This document shows positions 35,419 through 43,068 of a DNA stretch of 64,000 nt, piece by piece. Source of the DNA: Bacteroidetes bacterium UBA6183 (GTDB lineage: Bacteria > Bacteroidota > Bacteroidia > UKL13-3); contig DITN01000007.1 in the NCBI GenBank assembly GCA_002422865.1, positions 6,676 through 70,675 of the forward strand, in the 5' to 3' direction. Made by a program: the position numbers and the translations under genes. How positions within the stretch are numbered: position 1 is the stretch's first letter; each line of letters starts with the position of its first letter. The notes beneath the pieces were generated by a model. The model did not search any database. It was given only the letters and a program-made list of their open reading frames with translations, and had not been told where the DNA came from.

Positions 35419-35937
35419 ATGATTAACCTAAAGCAAACTTTAATTCTCTGTGTAATGCTGTCAAGCATCACAGCGGTAAAGGCACAAAATGGGTTGGCCA
35501 TAAACACCAATTCATATCAAAATGCTATTGGTCTTCGTGCCGGACCAACATCTGGTTTAACCTTTAAACATTTTATGGGCAACAACGCCATAGAAGGTAT
35601 TTTAGGTTTTTGGCATTCAGGCTTTAGCTTAACCGGGTTATACGAAGTACACGCAAATGCCGGTTTACCGGGCTTGAAATGGTATTACGGTGGTGGTGGT
35701 CACATTGCAGTTCAACCTTCTTCATACTACTATAAACAAAATAGAAACGACTACTATTACCGCTATCGTGACCAAGGAGTTGCAATAGGAGTTGACGGTA
35801 TTGTTGGATTAGAATATAAAATTAAACCCATACCCTTTGCCATTAGCCTGGATATAAAACCATTAATAGAAATAAACAATCACGGAGGCGTGTTTACGGG
35901 ATTAGATCCCGGTTTGGGAATTAAACTCACCTTTTAA
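35419..35937 (+). CDS. Small outer-membrane beta-barrel-like protein
   Basis: 172 residues with a signal peptide (NLKQTLILCVMLSS, cleavage after VKAQ about residue 23). The mature part has a Gly-rich, amphipathic beta pattern (IGLRAGPTSGLTFKHF, KWYYGGGGHIA, ISLDIKPLIEI) ending GLGIKLTF, like eight-strand outer-membrane proteins. There is a Tyr-rich hydrophilic loop (YYYKQNRNDYYYRYR). No specific family recognised. It lies behind a sigma-54-like promoter and a dyad directly downstream of the sigma-54 activator gene, so it is the likely primary target of the phosphorelay. The next gene starts 11 bases later. Confidence 0.75.
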   Translation: MINLKQTLILCVMLSSITAVKAQNGLAINTNSYQNAIGLRAGPTSGLTFKHFMGNNAIEGILGFWHSGFSLTGLYEVHANAGLPGLKWYYGGGGHIAVQPSSYYYKQNRNDYYYRYRDQGVAIGVDGIVGLEYKIKPIPFAISLDIKPLIEINNHGGVFTGLDPGLGIKLTF

Positions 35938-35948
35938 ATTCAACGATT

Positions 35949-36500
35949 ATGAACTACAAGACATTAAAACTGCTTTTAGCTGTTGGTATCGGTACAATAG
36001 TAATTGTAGCTATGCTAACAAGTTGCGAGAAACCCGATTCAGAGGAGCGTGGACAGTTTTCTGTTCAGATGACAGATGCACCGGGTGATTTCCTTCAAGT
36101 AAACGTTGATGTAAAATCGGTGCAAGTTCATTATGCGAACCAAAATGGATGGACAGAATTAAGCACCAAAACCGGTGTATATAATCTGCTCGACCTACAA
36201 AATGAGGTGACGGTAATGTTAACCGATACCGGAAGTTTGCCAACTGGTAAAATTACACAAGTAAGGTTAATTTTAGGAGGTCAAAACAATGTGATGTTAA
36301 AAGACAGTAGCACATTTCCACTTACCATTCCTAGTAGTGAAAACACAGGAATTAAAATTAATCTGAACACAGACATTTTACCAAACCAACATGTAAATGT
36401 ATTGCTCGATTTTGATGCTGCGCTTTCAGTGCATCAAACAGGAACGGGCGAATACAAACTACAACCGGTGATTCTTGTTAAAAGAATTACCACCAAATAA
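35949..36500 (+). CDS. DUF4382 domain lipoprotein
   Basis: 183 residues: N-terminal membrane/signal segment (KLLLAVGIGTIVIVAML) and lipobox LTSC with the acylated Cys near residue 26, then a single beta-rich domain of about 150 residues (FSVQMTDAPGDFLQVNVDV, VRLILGG, VNVLLDFDAA) that I recognise as DUF4382, a beta-sandwich domain common in Bacteroidota and of unknown function. Probably exposed on the outer membrane. Cotranscribed with the preceding barrel protein from the sigma-54-like promoter. Confidence 0.82.
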   Translation: MNYKTLKLLLAVGIGTIVIVAMLTSCEKPDSEERGQFSVQMTDAPGDFLQVNVDVKSVQVHYANQNGWTELSTKTGVYNLLDLQNEVTVMLTDTGSLPTGKITQVRLILGGQNNVMLKDSSTFPLTIPSSENTGIKINLNTDILPNQHVNVLLDFDAALSVHQTGTGEYKLQPVILVKRITTK

Positions 36501-36529
36501 AAGAAACACTTTCATACAGGGTTAGGGGA

Positions 36530-36571
36530 GAGCAAGTGTCCCTGCGGTAGGGGTGCCGCAGGGCCTTGCTC
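36530..36571 (+). terminator. GC-rich terminator hairpin of the sigma-54 target operon
   Basis: Nested stem: GAGCAAG/CTTGCTC outside and CCCTGCGG/CCGCAGGG inside around an eight-base loop, followed by ATTTTG. It is much more GC-rich than other terminators in the window and could also be a repeat element. Confidence 0.75.
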
Positions 36572-36620
36572 ATTTTGTTCAACTTGATATCTTATTATTT
36601 AATAACATAAACACCAAAAG

Positions 36621-36655
36621 AAAAGCCGCATTTGTTTCTATCAAATGCGGCTTTT
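36621..36655. terminator. Bidirectional terminator, mainly for rsfS
   Basis: Arms AAAAGCCGCATTTG and CAAATGCGGCTTTT around a seven-base loop, just after the rsfS stop on the minus strand, with A/T tracts on both sides. Confidence 0.88.
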
Positions 36656-36674
36656 GGGCTTTGTTAGCTATTAG

Positions 36675-37262
36675 CTATTTTCCTTTAAATTTCACTTCTT
36701 TGGCATCACCCCAAAGCTCCTCAACAGCGTAAAAATCGCGTTTTTCGCGCTGAAAAACATGAGCTACCACATCAATGTAATCTAGTAGTACCCATTCTAA
36801 ATTTTCAAATCCTTCACGGTGCCAAGGTTTTTCGTTGAGTACTTTAACGGTCTCTTCTTCTGCACTATTAGCAATTGCTTCTACTTGTTTATCACTTTCG
36901 GCATGGCTAATTACAAAAAAATCAGAACTGGCTCCGCGTACTTCACGCATATCCAAAATACGGATATCTTCTGCTTTTTTCTCAAACATACCTTGTGCTA
37001 CGCACATGGCTAAAATTAAAGCTTGATCGGCCGTAGTAGCTTTGCTGCTGCGCTCCGGACGGATTCCTTTTGGCTTGGTAGTTGTACCTTTTTTTACCGC
37101 AGGCTTTTTCTCCTTGCTTAGTTTTTTAATTTCTTTATCAAGCTCTTGAGCTTCTTTCGCTGCTTTACTTAATTTTTTAGGTGCGGCTTTTTTCGCGCCT
37201 TTTGCAGCGGTTTTACCAGCGGTTTTTTTCGCTGCAGTTTTTTTAGCTGGTGTTTTTGCCAT
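36675..37262 (-). CDS. rsfS: Ribosome silencing factor with histone-like Lys/Ala-rich N-terminal extension
   Basis: 195 residues. The C-terminal 120 residues are RsfS (Iojap): ILDMREVRGASSDFFVISHAESDKQVEAIA, KPWHREGFENLEWVLLDYIDVVAHVF. RsfS binds ribosomal protein L14 (uL14) of the large subunit and blocks subunit joining when nutrients are scarce. The first 75 or so residues are an unusual extension built from PAKK/TAAKK-type units, resembling histone H1 tails, followed by a Lys/Glu helix. Ordinary RsfS is 105-130 residues. The start is supported by a promoter box 20 bases upstream of the ATG. Divergent from birA across only 36 bases. Segment shown here exceeds short motifs only in description; positions are approximate. 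Confidence 0.92.
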   Translation of the reverse strand: MAKTPAKKTAAKKTAGKTAAKGAKKAAPKKLSKAAKEAQELDKEIKKLSKEKKPAVKKGTTTKPKGIRPERSSKATTADQALILAMCVAQGMFEKKAEDIRILDMREVRGASSDFFVISHAESDKQVEAIANSAEEETVKVLNEKPWHREGFENLEWVLLDYIDVVAHVFQREKRDFYAVEELWGDAKEVKFKGK

Positions 37263-37271
37263 TACTCTTAA

Positions 37272-37279
37272 TAACTTTG
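37272..37279 (+). promoter_or_regulatory. birA promoter -7 box (TAACTTTG)
   Basis: Perfect TAnnTTTG match 19 bases before the birA ATG at 37299. It faces the rsfS promoter box four bases away on the other strand. No clear -33 element. Confidence 0.7.
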
Positions 37280-37282
37280 ATG

Positions 37283-37290
37283 CAAAAGTA
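37283..37290 (-). promoter_or_regulatory. rsfS promoter -7 box (TACTTTTG)
   Basis: Read on the minus strand, TACTTTTG is a perfect TAnnTTTG box 20 bases before the rsfS ATG. Its predicted start site lies inside the birA box, so the two promoters overlap face to face. Confidence 0.7.
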
Positions 37291-37298
37291 ATCTTTTA

Positions 37299-38048
37299 AT
37301 GGATATAAACTCATTAACTCAACCACTACAATTTAAAATCGTGTATTTAGATGTTGTTACATCTACCAATACGCTTGCTCGCGAATGGTTGCAAGCTGGC
37401 GAAGCGAATGAAGGTTTAGTTATTTTGGCAAACGAGCAAACCCAAGGGCGTGGACAGTTAAACAGTGTTTGGGAGAGTAATTCAGGTAAAAACTTATTGT
37501 GTACAGTTTTTTTGTCCCCTGCTTTTTTACCAATTACCCAACAAACCTATTTAAACATGGCAATTTGTTTAGCTATGTTTGACACAGTTAACACATTCGC
37601 TCCGGGAACAAGTATCAAGTGGCCTAATGATATTTATATCAACCAAAAAAAAGTAGCCGGTTTGCTTCTTGAAAATACCATTCAAGGCAATAACATTAAA
37701 AATAGTATTGCAGGAATTGGTCTTAATGTAAACCAATCGGAGTTTGGAATGAAAACAGCGACTTCATTATTGAATGAAACTCGTCAGATGTTTGTGGTTG
37801 ATGAAATACTACAGTTATTGCTTAAATGTATCAATCAACGATATGGTATGATTAAACTTAAACAGTTGGATGTAATTAATAAAGAGTACCACCAAAATTT
37901 GTTGGGCTTAAACCAAGAGCGCACTTTTAAAACCCAAACGGAAGAGTTTACAGGAACAATAAAAGGAGTTGATATACATGGCCAACTTTTGGTTAAACGA
38001 GGAGATACAATCAATACTTATCGAGTAAAAGAAATAAGCATGTTATGA
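37299..38048 (+). CDS. birA: Biotin--[acetyl-CoA-carboxylase] ligase
   Basis: 249 residues, catalytic BirA without the N-terminal DNA-binding domain, so it biotinylates but should not repress. Seen: STNTLAREW at the start, the biotinyl-AMP loop GRGQLNSVW (GRGRxxRxW type, with Gln and Asn substitutions), KWPNDIYINQKKVAG with the catalytic Lys, and a C-terminal SH3-like part ending in the VKEISML segment. It transfers biotin to acetyl-CoA carboxylase and similar biotin carriers. The next gene, coaX, overlaps by four bases. Confidence 0.94.
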   Translation: MDINSLTQPLQFKIVYLDVVTSTNTLAREWLQAGEANEGLVILANEQTQGRGQLNSVWESNSGKNLLCTVFLSPAFLPITQQTYLNMAICLAMFDTVNTFAPGTSIKWPNDIYINQKKVAGLLLENTIQGNNIKNSIAGIGLNVNQSEFGMKTATSLLNETRQMFVVDEILQLLLKCINQRYGMIKLKQLDVINKEYHQNLLGLNQERTFKTQTEEFTGTIKGVDIHGQLLVKRGDTINTYRVKEISML

Positions 38049-38773
38049 TAACACTAGCCATCGATATTGGTAATACACGAACCAAAGCAGCTGTTTTTAA
38101 TCAAAACGAGTTGATTGCAGAGGTAAATCTTCATCAACCGGATGATTTACCTATTTTTATACAAACCCAACAACCCGTGCATGCCGTAATGTGTGCTGTT
38201 GGAGCCGGGGCTGATGAAATAGCTGAGGTAATTTCAAGCCATCAAATACCATTATTAAGAGTTACCCATCAAACCGCATTTCCTTTTATTGTTCAATACA
38301 AAACGCCTCAAACATTAGGCATGGATCGGGTTGCAGGTATTGCGGCTGCGCAGCAGTTGTATCCACAAAAAAATTGTTTGGTGATTGATGCCGGTACTTG
38401 TATTACGTATGATTTTCTGTCGAAAGATAATCAATACACCGGAGGAGCCATTGCACCGGGCTTGCAAATGCGTTTAAAAGCCATGCATGAATTTACACTT
38501 AAGCTGCCTCAACCCGATTTAATTTGGCCCGAGGATTTTGAGGGTCAATCAACCAATGCTGCCTTATTAAGCGGAGTTTGTTTTGGTGTGGCAGATGAAA
38601 TAAACGGGAAAATAGAACGTTATACCCAACGTTATGGCCCTTTGCAGGTATTATTATGTGGTGGTAATACAGCAATGTTGGCTAAACACATAAAAAACAA
38701 CATATTTGCAGTGCCCTCATTAGTTTTGGTGGGGTTAAATCAAATCTTATTATTCCATGTTAATAAAGGCTAG
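38045..38773 (+). CDS. coaX: Type III pantothenate kinase
   Basis: 242 residues of the ASKHA fold, phosphorylating pantothenate in coenzyme A synthesis. Seen: AIDIGNTRTKAAVF (phosphate-binding loop 1), LGMDRVAG (type III hallmark), CLVIDAGTCITYDFL, and GGAIAPGLQMR, then CGGNTAMLA near the end. This class is insensitive to CoA feedback (known for the family). Overlaps birA by four bases and the next outer-membrane gene by 17 bases, so it sits mid-operon between cofactor and envelope genes. Confidence 0.94.
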   Translation: MITLAIDIGNTRTKAAVFNQNELIAEVNLHQPDDLPIFIQTQQPVHAVMCAVGAGADEIAEVISSHQIPLLRVTHQTAFPFIVQYKTPQTLGMDRVAGIAAAQQLYPQKNCLVIDAGTCITYDFLSKDNQYTGGAIAPGLQMRLKAMHEFTLKLPQPDLIWPEDFEGQSTNAALLSGVCFGVADEINGKIERYTQRYGPLQVLLCGGNTAMLAKHIKNNIFAVPSLVLVGLNQILLFHVNKG

Positions 38774-40043
38774 AAGCCTCTTCAGTATAACGATGATACT
38801 GTTAGGGTATCATCTTTCGGCACAAAATTTATCCAAGTCGCCATACTCGGCACTTGGTGTTGGCGATATGCAATTTGGAGGCAGTGCTTGGATGCACGGT
38901 ATGGGCCAAATTAATCAAGGCATTAGTTCTCCAAATGCCATTAATAATCAAAATCCGGCTTCGTATAGTGCTTTTCAACTCAGTACTTGGGATGCAGCTG
39001 CCACGGGATCAATGGCAAACATCAGTACAAAAACAGCTACCGGTAGTTTTAACACCGCATCAATGGCTTATATGGCATTGGGAATGCCGCTTTCGCAAAA
39101 ATTAAATTGGGGACTAAGTTTCGGATTGATGCCATATTCGGGTGTTGGCTATAACATAACCCGTCAGGTTCAAACCTCAACTTTTAATGGTACCGAAAGC
39201 ATTGAAGGAAGTGGTGGCCTATCAAAGTTCTACATAGGATCGGGAATACGGGTTTATAAAGGACTTGCATTGGGTTTTAATGCTTCATATGTTTATGGTC
39301 AAATTCGTAATACCACATTGTTAAGCATACCACGCGATTCGTTAATGTATAATTTGGTTGAAAACCGTGATAGGTATATGGGCGATTTTATGTTTGAAGT
39401 GGGTTTACAATACACGGATACCTTCAAATACAAAGAACGTAAATATAGTTTTGGAATTGGTACAACATTCGGTCCGCAAACCAACATGAGTGCCACAGAT
39501 AACTATAATGTACGCACTTTAGGTGTTGGTGTTACCGCACCAACCAATATTGGTAAAGATACCGTAGCAAATTCAGACGCTCGTTCGGGTACAGTTGTTT
39601 TACCCATGTATTTAAAAGGTGGTATATTTTTTCAGCAAGTAAATAAATGGGGTGTTGGGGTTGATGTTGGTTACAATAATTGGGCAAACTACTTAGGCAT
39701 GGGTGTTCGCGATTCGCTTAAAAACATGACAAGCATAAGTATAGGTGGATTTTATACGCCAGATGCATATGCCATTAAGGGTTACTTGAAAAGAGTTGAG
39801 TACCGAGCTGGTATGCGTTATGATAACGGTATGTTGAGTGCAAATGGGACAAATGTTTCAACGCTTGCATTTTCCGTTGGGGCAGGTTTACCGCTTGGCA
39901 AAACGCGCTCTAAAGTTAACCTGGCGGCAGAATACATGTTGCGTGGCACCACCGAACAAAAATTGGTACGAGAAGAATATGTAAGATTTGTTATCGGGGT
40001 TTCAATCTCCGATAAGTGGTTCCACCGTTACAGATACGATTAA
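38757..40043 (+). CDS. Outer-membrane beta-barrel protein, conserved next to coaX/lptC
   Basis: 428 residues with a signal peptide (cleavage after LSAQ about residue 23). The sequence is Gly/Ser/Asn-rich with long-strand barrel character, an N-terminal SPYSALGVGDMQFGG segment, several MG-rich turns and a C-terminus VIGVSISDKWFHRYRYD rather than a terminal Phe. Similar proteins occur beside coaX and lptC in Bacteroidota genomes, often called hypothetical outer-membrane protein. A role in outer-membrane transport (FadL/PorV-like fold) is possible but unproven. The start overlaps coaX by 17 bases and lptC follows after three bases. Confidence 0.75.
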   Translation: MLIKARSLFSITMILLGYHLSAQNLSKSPYSALGVGDMQFGGSAWMHGMGQINQGISSPNAINNQNPASYSAFQLSTWDAAATGSMANISTKTATGSFNTASMAYMALGMPLSQKLNWGLSFGLMPYSGVGYNITRQVQTSTFNGTESIEGSGGLSKFYIGSGIRVYKGLALGFNASYVYGQIRNTTLLSIPRDSLMYNLVENRDRYMGDFMFEVGLQYTDTFKYKERKYSFGIGTTFGPQTNMSATDNYNVRTLGVGVTAPTNIGKDTVANSDARSGTVVLPMYLKGGIFFQQVNKWGVGVDVGYNNWANYLGMGVRDSLKNMTSISIGGFYTPDAYAIKGYLKRVEYRAGMRYDNGMLSANGTNVSTLAFSVGAGLPLGKTRSKVNLAAEYMLRGTTEQKLVREEYVRFVIGVSISDKWFHRYRYD

Positions 40044-40046
40044 TAC

Positions 40047-40586
40047 ATGCGTTTAACAATCTGGTGCATACTGCTGTTAAATGTAGTTTTAGTTGCTTGC
40101 GGTAGCGGCAACACGGAGGAGGTTAAGCTTGTTTCGGCTGAGCGTGTTTTACCCATAGAAACAGGTAAAGATGTGCTTATAAATTATACAGATAGTGGCT
40201 CAACAAAAGCTAAAGTAAAAGCACCTTTGTTGGAAAGGTATGCTACAGAAGATAAAAACTACACAGAAATGCGCAAAGGCATTAGTGTTGAATTTTTGAA
40301 TAAAAACGGTACCATAGAAAGTTTTTTAAAAGCTAAATATGCCATTCGTTATGATCGTGAAAAGCGCATGGTTGCCCGAAACGATGTTGTGGTTTTAAAC
40401 ACAGCAGGCGACACCTTGCGTACTGAAGAGTTGATTTGGGAAGAAGCCACACAGCGCGTTCATTCCGATAAATTTGTTCGCATAACCACCAAAACAGAGA
40501 TTATTATGGGCGATGGTTTTGAGTCTGACATAACATTTAAAAACCCCAAAATATATAAAATACGAGGAATCGTTAATTTGAAGTAA
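40047..40586 (+). CDS. lptC: LPS export ABC transporter periplasmic protein LptC
   Basis: 179 residues. N-terminal lipoprotein-type segment (LLNVVLVAC, Cys near residue 18), then a single beta-jellyroll: VLINYTDSGSTKAKVKAP, YTEMRKGISVEFLNKNG, AKYAIRYD, VVLNTAGDTLRTEELIW, FESDITFKNPKIYKIRG. This fold and the order of strands fit LptC, which passes LPS from the LptBFG transporter to the periplasmic bridge. E. coli LptC has a membrane helix; Bacteroidota forms are often lipoproteins, as here. Three bases after the outer-membrane gene. Confidence 0.85.
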   Translation: MRLTIWCILLLNVVLVACGSGNTEEVKLVSAERVLPIETGKDVLINYTDSGSTKAKVKAPLLERYATEDKNYTEMRKGISVEFLNKNGTIESFLKAKYAIRYDREKRMVARNDVVVLNTAGDTLRTEELIWEEATQRVHSDKFVRITTKTEIIMGDGFESDITFKNPKIYKIRGIVNLK

Positions 40587-40711
40587 GCAGTCGTCAACTG
40601 CTATGGAAGGGTAGTGTGACATTAATGAATAAGTAGTTCGTTTTTGAACCGAATTTCTATCCTTTTTCATACATTGCATGTATGTTTAAGCATCAACGTT
40701 TATTAGAAAAC

Positions 40712-41029
40712 ATGCACATACCCATGTGGCTTATTAAAGATACATGCTGGATGTTGCAGTTTAAATTGTTGGGGACTATTGTGGCCTTACCAACCATAAG
40801 TATGGCCTTATATCTAGTAATCATCACCCGGAATTTTCCCAAGCGATTTTGGCCTAACATGGCTGTTTTGTTCTGGATTAGCGCAAATACTACTTGGATG
40901 TTGGGAGAGTTTTATCAATTTAGTTTTATATTTCCTGCGTTAGCACTATTCTGCGCAGGTATTTTAGCTATTATGGCATATATGTATATTATTTTAATAG
41001 GCTCAAAACCCCAACACAACAAGGATTGA
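40712..41029 (+). CDS. Small membrane protein of unknown function
   Basis: About 106 residues from ATG 40712 (an upstream ATG at 40682 adds ten). Three hydrophobic segments (about 13-38, 46-62, 68-95) and a basic C-terminal tail. The pattern is that of a small inner-membrane protein conserved beside lptC and citrate synthase in related organisms, as far as I can recall; no motif to suggest a role. About 125 bases separate it from lptC, with a weak GC-poor hairpin at 40586-40602 but no U-run. Confidence 0.65.
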   Translation: MHIPMWLIKDTCWMLQFKLLGTIVALPTISMALYLVIITRNFPKRFWPNMAVLFWISANTTWMLGEFYQFSFIFPALALFCAGILAIMAYMYIILIGSKPQHNKD

Positions 41030-41157
41030 AAAATTATAACAATAAATTATTGCCATAATTTCCCTAATTCAAAAAACAAATACTAATTTTACGCGGTTTT
41101 ATATTACACACATAGCAAAATAGTCACTTCGTTTTATAGGTTTTTTAATAGAACATA

Positions 41158-42480
41158 ATGGATAAAATTAAAGATAGGTTTGAAGAAATCGGCTTACCTA
41201 AAGCAGCAGAAATTAAAGAATTTTTAAAGGCAAATGCGGATGTTCCAATGGGAACGTACACATTAGATTCAGTATCATCTGGTATGAAGGGAATGATAGG
41301 CCTTATCACTGAAACTTCATTGTTAGATGCCGAAGAAGGAATTCGTTTCAGAGGTTACAGTATTCCTGAGTTAAGAGAAAAACTTCCACGCTTGGAAGGT
41401 ACAACCGAGCCATTACCTGAAGGTTTGTTCTATTTGATGTTAATTGGTAAAATTCCTACTTACGATGAAATGTATGAAGTGGGTAGCAATTGGACAAAAC
41501 GTGCTATTGTGCCTAAGCATGTTTTTGAAGTAATAGATGCTTTACCAACATCAACTCATCCAATGACACAGTTTTCTGTGGCAATTATGGCTATGCAAAC
41601 TGAAAGTGAATTTGCTGCTGCTTATCGGAATGGTGTTAACAAAAAAGACTATTGGGTTCATACTTTTGAAGATTCGATGAATTTAATTGCTCGCTTACCT
41701 CGTGTAGCAGCATACATTTATCGCAGAACATACAAAAATAACGTTCATATAGAACCTAACCCGAAATTAGATTGGGCTGCAAACTTTGCACACATGTTGG
41801 GTTATGGCGATAGCGAGGGTTTTAAAGAACTAATGCGTTTATACATGGTTATCCATGCAGACCATGAAGGTGGAAACGTATCTGCTCATACTACGCATTT
41901 AGTAGGTTCAGCTTTAAGCGATCCATACTTGGCATTCTCTGCAGCAATGAATGGTTTAGCTGGTCCATTACACGGCTTAGCTAACCAAGAAGTAATTCGT
42001 TGGGTATTGGAGTTACAAGAAGCTTTAGGAGGTGGTAAACCAAGCAAACAACAAATTGAAGATTATATCAACAAAACAATAAACGAAGGAAAAGTTGTAC
42101 CGGGTTATGGTCATGCCGTATTGCGTAAAACAGATCCTCGCTTTACTGCTCAAATGGAATTTGCAAAAACGCATATGCCTACTGATGAGTTAGTAAATAT
42201 TGTTTGGGATGTATATGATGTTGCTCCGAATATTTTGGGCAACTTCAAAAAAATCAAAAATCCATGGCCAAATGTTGATGCGCACAGTGGTGCATTATTA
42301 TTGCACTACGGCTTAAAAGAATACGATTTCTTCACCGTATTATTCGGTGTGTCGCGTGCTTTAGGAGTGTTAACATCATTAATTTGGGACAGAGCTTTAG
42401 GTATGGCCCTAGAACGTCCTAAGTCAGTAACATCCGATTGGATTAAGAATAAAATTGCAGCTCAATCACAAGCAAAATAA
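41158..42480 (+). CDS. gltA: Citrate synthase, eukaryotic/mitochondrial-like type
   Basis: 440 residues. It condenses oxaloacetate and acetyl-CoA at the entry of the TCA cycle. Catalytic segments: GLAGPLHGLANQEV (first His), PGYGHAVLRKTDPR (second His, substrate Arg) and NVDAHSGALL (catalytic Asp). The length, the N-terminal helix and the PGYGHAVLRKTDPR wording resemble pig-heart-type citrate synthase more than hexameric, NADH-controlled E. coli GltA; I therefore use the symbol only for function. The following lptE gene starts at the base after the stop, an odd pairing of central metabolism and LPS assembly. Confidence 0.93.
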   Translation: MDKIKDRFEEIGLPKAAEIKEFLKANADVPMGTYTLDSVSSGMKGMIGLITETSLLDAEEGIRFRGYSIPELREKLPRLEGTTEPLPEGLFYLMLIGKIPTYDEMYEVGSNWTKRAIVPKHVFEVIDALPTSTHPMTQFSVAIMAMQTESEFAAAYRNGVNKKDYWVHTFEDSMNLIARLPRVAAYIYRRTYKNNVHIEPNPKLDWAANFAHMLGYGDSEGFKELMRLYMVIHADHEGGNVSAHTTHLVGSALSDPYLAFSAAMNGLAGPLHGLANQEVIRWVLELQEALGGGKPSKQQIEDYINKTINEGKVVPGYGHAVLRKTDPRFTAQMEFAKTHMPTDELVNIVWDVYDVAPNILGNFKKIKNPWPNVDAHSGALLLHYGLKEYDFFTVLFGVSRALGVLTSLIWDRALGMALERPKSVTSDWIKNKIAAQSQAK

Positions 42481-42990
42481 ATGTCAGCTAAACGCTTTAT
42501 TTTATTATATATCACAGCCGGTTTGTTTACACTAACCGGCTGTGGTTTTTATTCTCATACGGGTGCATCGGTTCCGCCTAATGCCAAAACCTTTTCTGTT
42601 GAATACATTAATAATGTGTCTAGCATTGTTATGCCATCCCTAAGCCAAGTTTTGACAGAAAAACTTAAATCGAGGTTTATTAACGAGACTACATTGAAGC
42701 TCACCCAACAAGATGGAGATGTGCGCTTTAGTGGTAAAATATTAAATTACGTAACCTCGCCTGTGGCGGTGCAAGGCAACCAACAAAACGCGGTAAATAG
42801 GTTAACGGTAACCATAGAAATTACCTACCAAAATACCAAAGACGAAACCAAAAATTTTACCCAACAGTTCAGCAATTTTGTTGATTATCCTGCTACTGAA
42901 AATTTTTCTGCGGTAGAAACTGATTTGGTAAATAAGGTTACTGATATTTTGGTGCAAGACGTTTTTAATAAAGCCTTTATTAATTGGTAA
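42481..42990 (+). CDS. lptE: LPS assembly lipoprotein LptE family
   Basis: 169 residues with a lipoprotein signal (LFTLTGC, Cys near residue 21) followed by GFYSHTG, the usual opening of Bacteroidota LptE-like proteins, and an alpha/beta domain with KTFSVEYINNVSS, LSQVLTEKLKSRF, GDVRFSGKILNY, and a helix-rich end. LptE plugs the LptD barrel and helps insert LPS at the outer membrane. The start is adjacent to the citrate-synthase stop with no spacer, so translation is probably coupled. Confidence 0.82.
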   Translation: MSAKRFILLYITAGLFTLTGCGFYSHTGASVPPNAKTFSVEYINNVSSIVMPSLSQVLTEKLKSRFINETTLKLTQQDGDVRFSGKILNYVTSPVAVQGNQQNAVNRLTVTIEITYQNTKDETKNFTQQFSNFVDYPATENFSAVETDLVNKVTDILVQDVFNKAFINW

Positions 42991-43068
42991 ATTGATGATT
43001 GGTGCCTTGAGGGTACTTTCTATTGTTCATCAATTCAAAAAAAAACCGTTTATTCGCATATTCACCGC

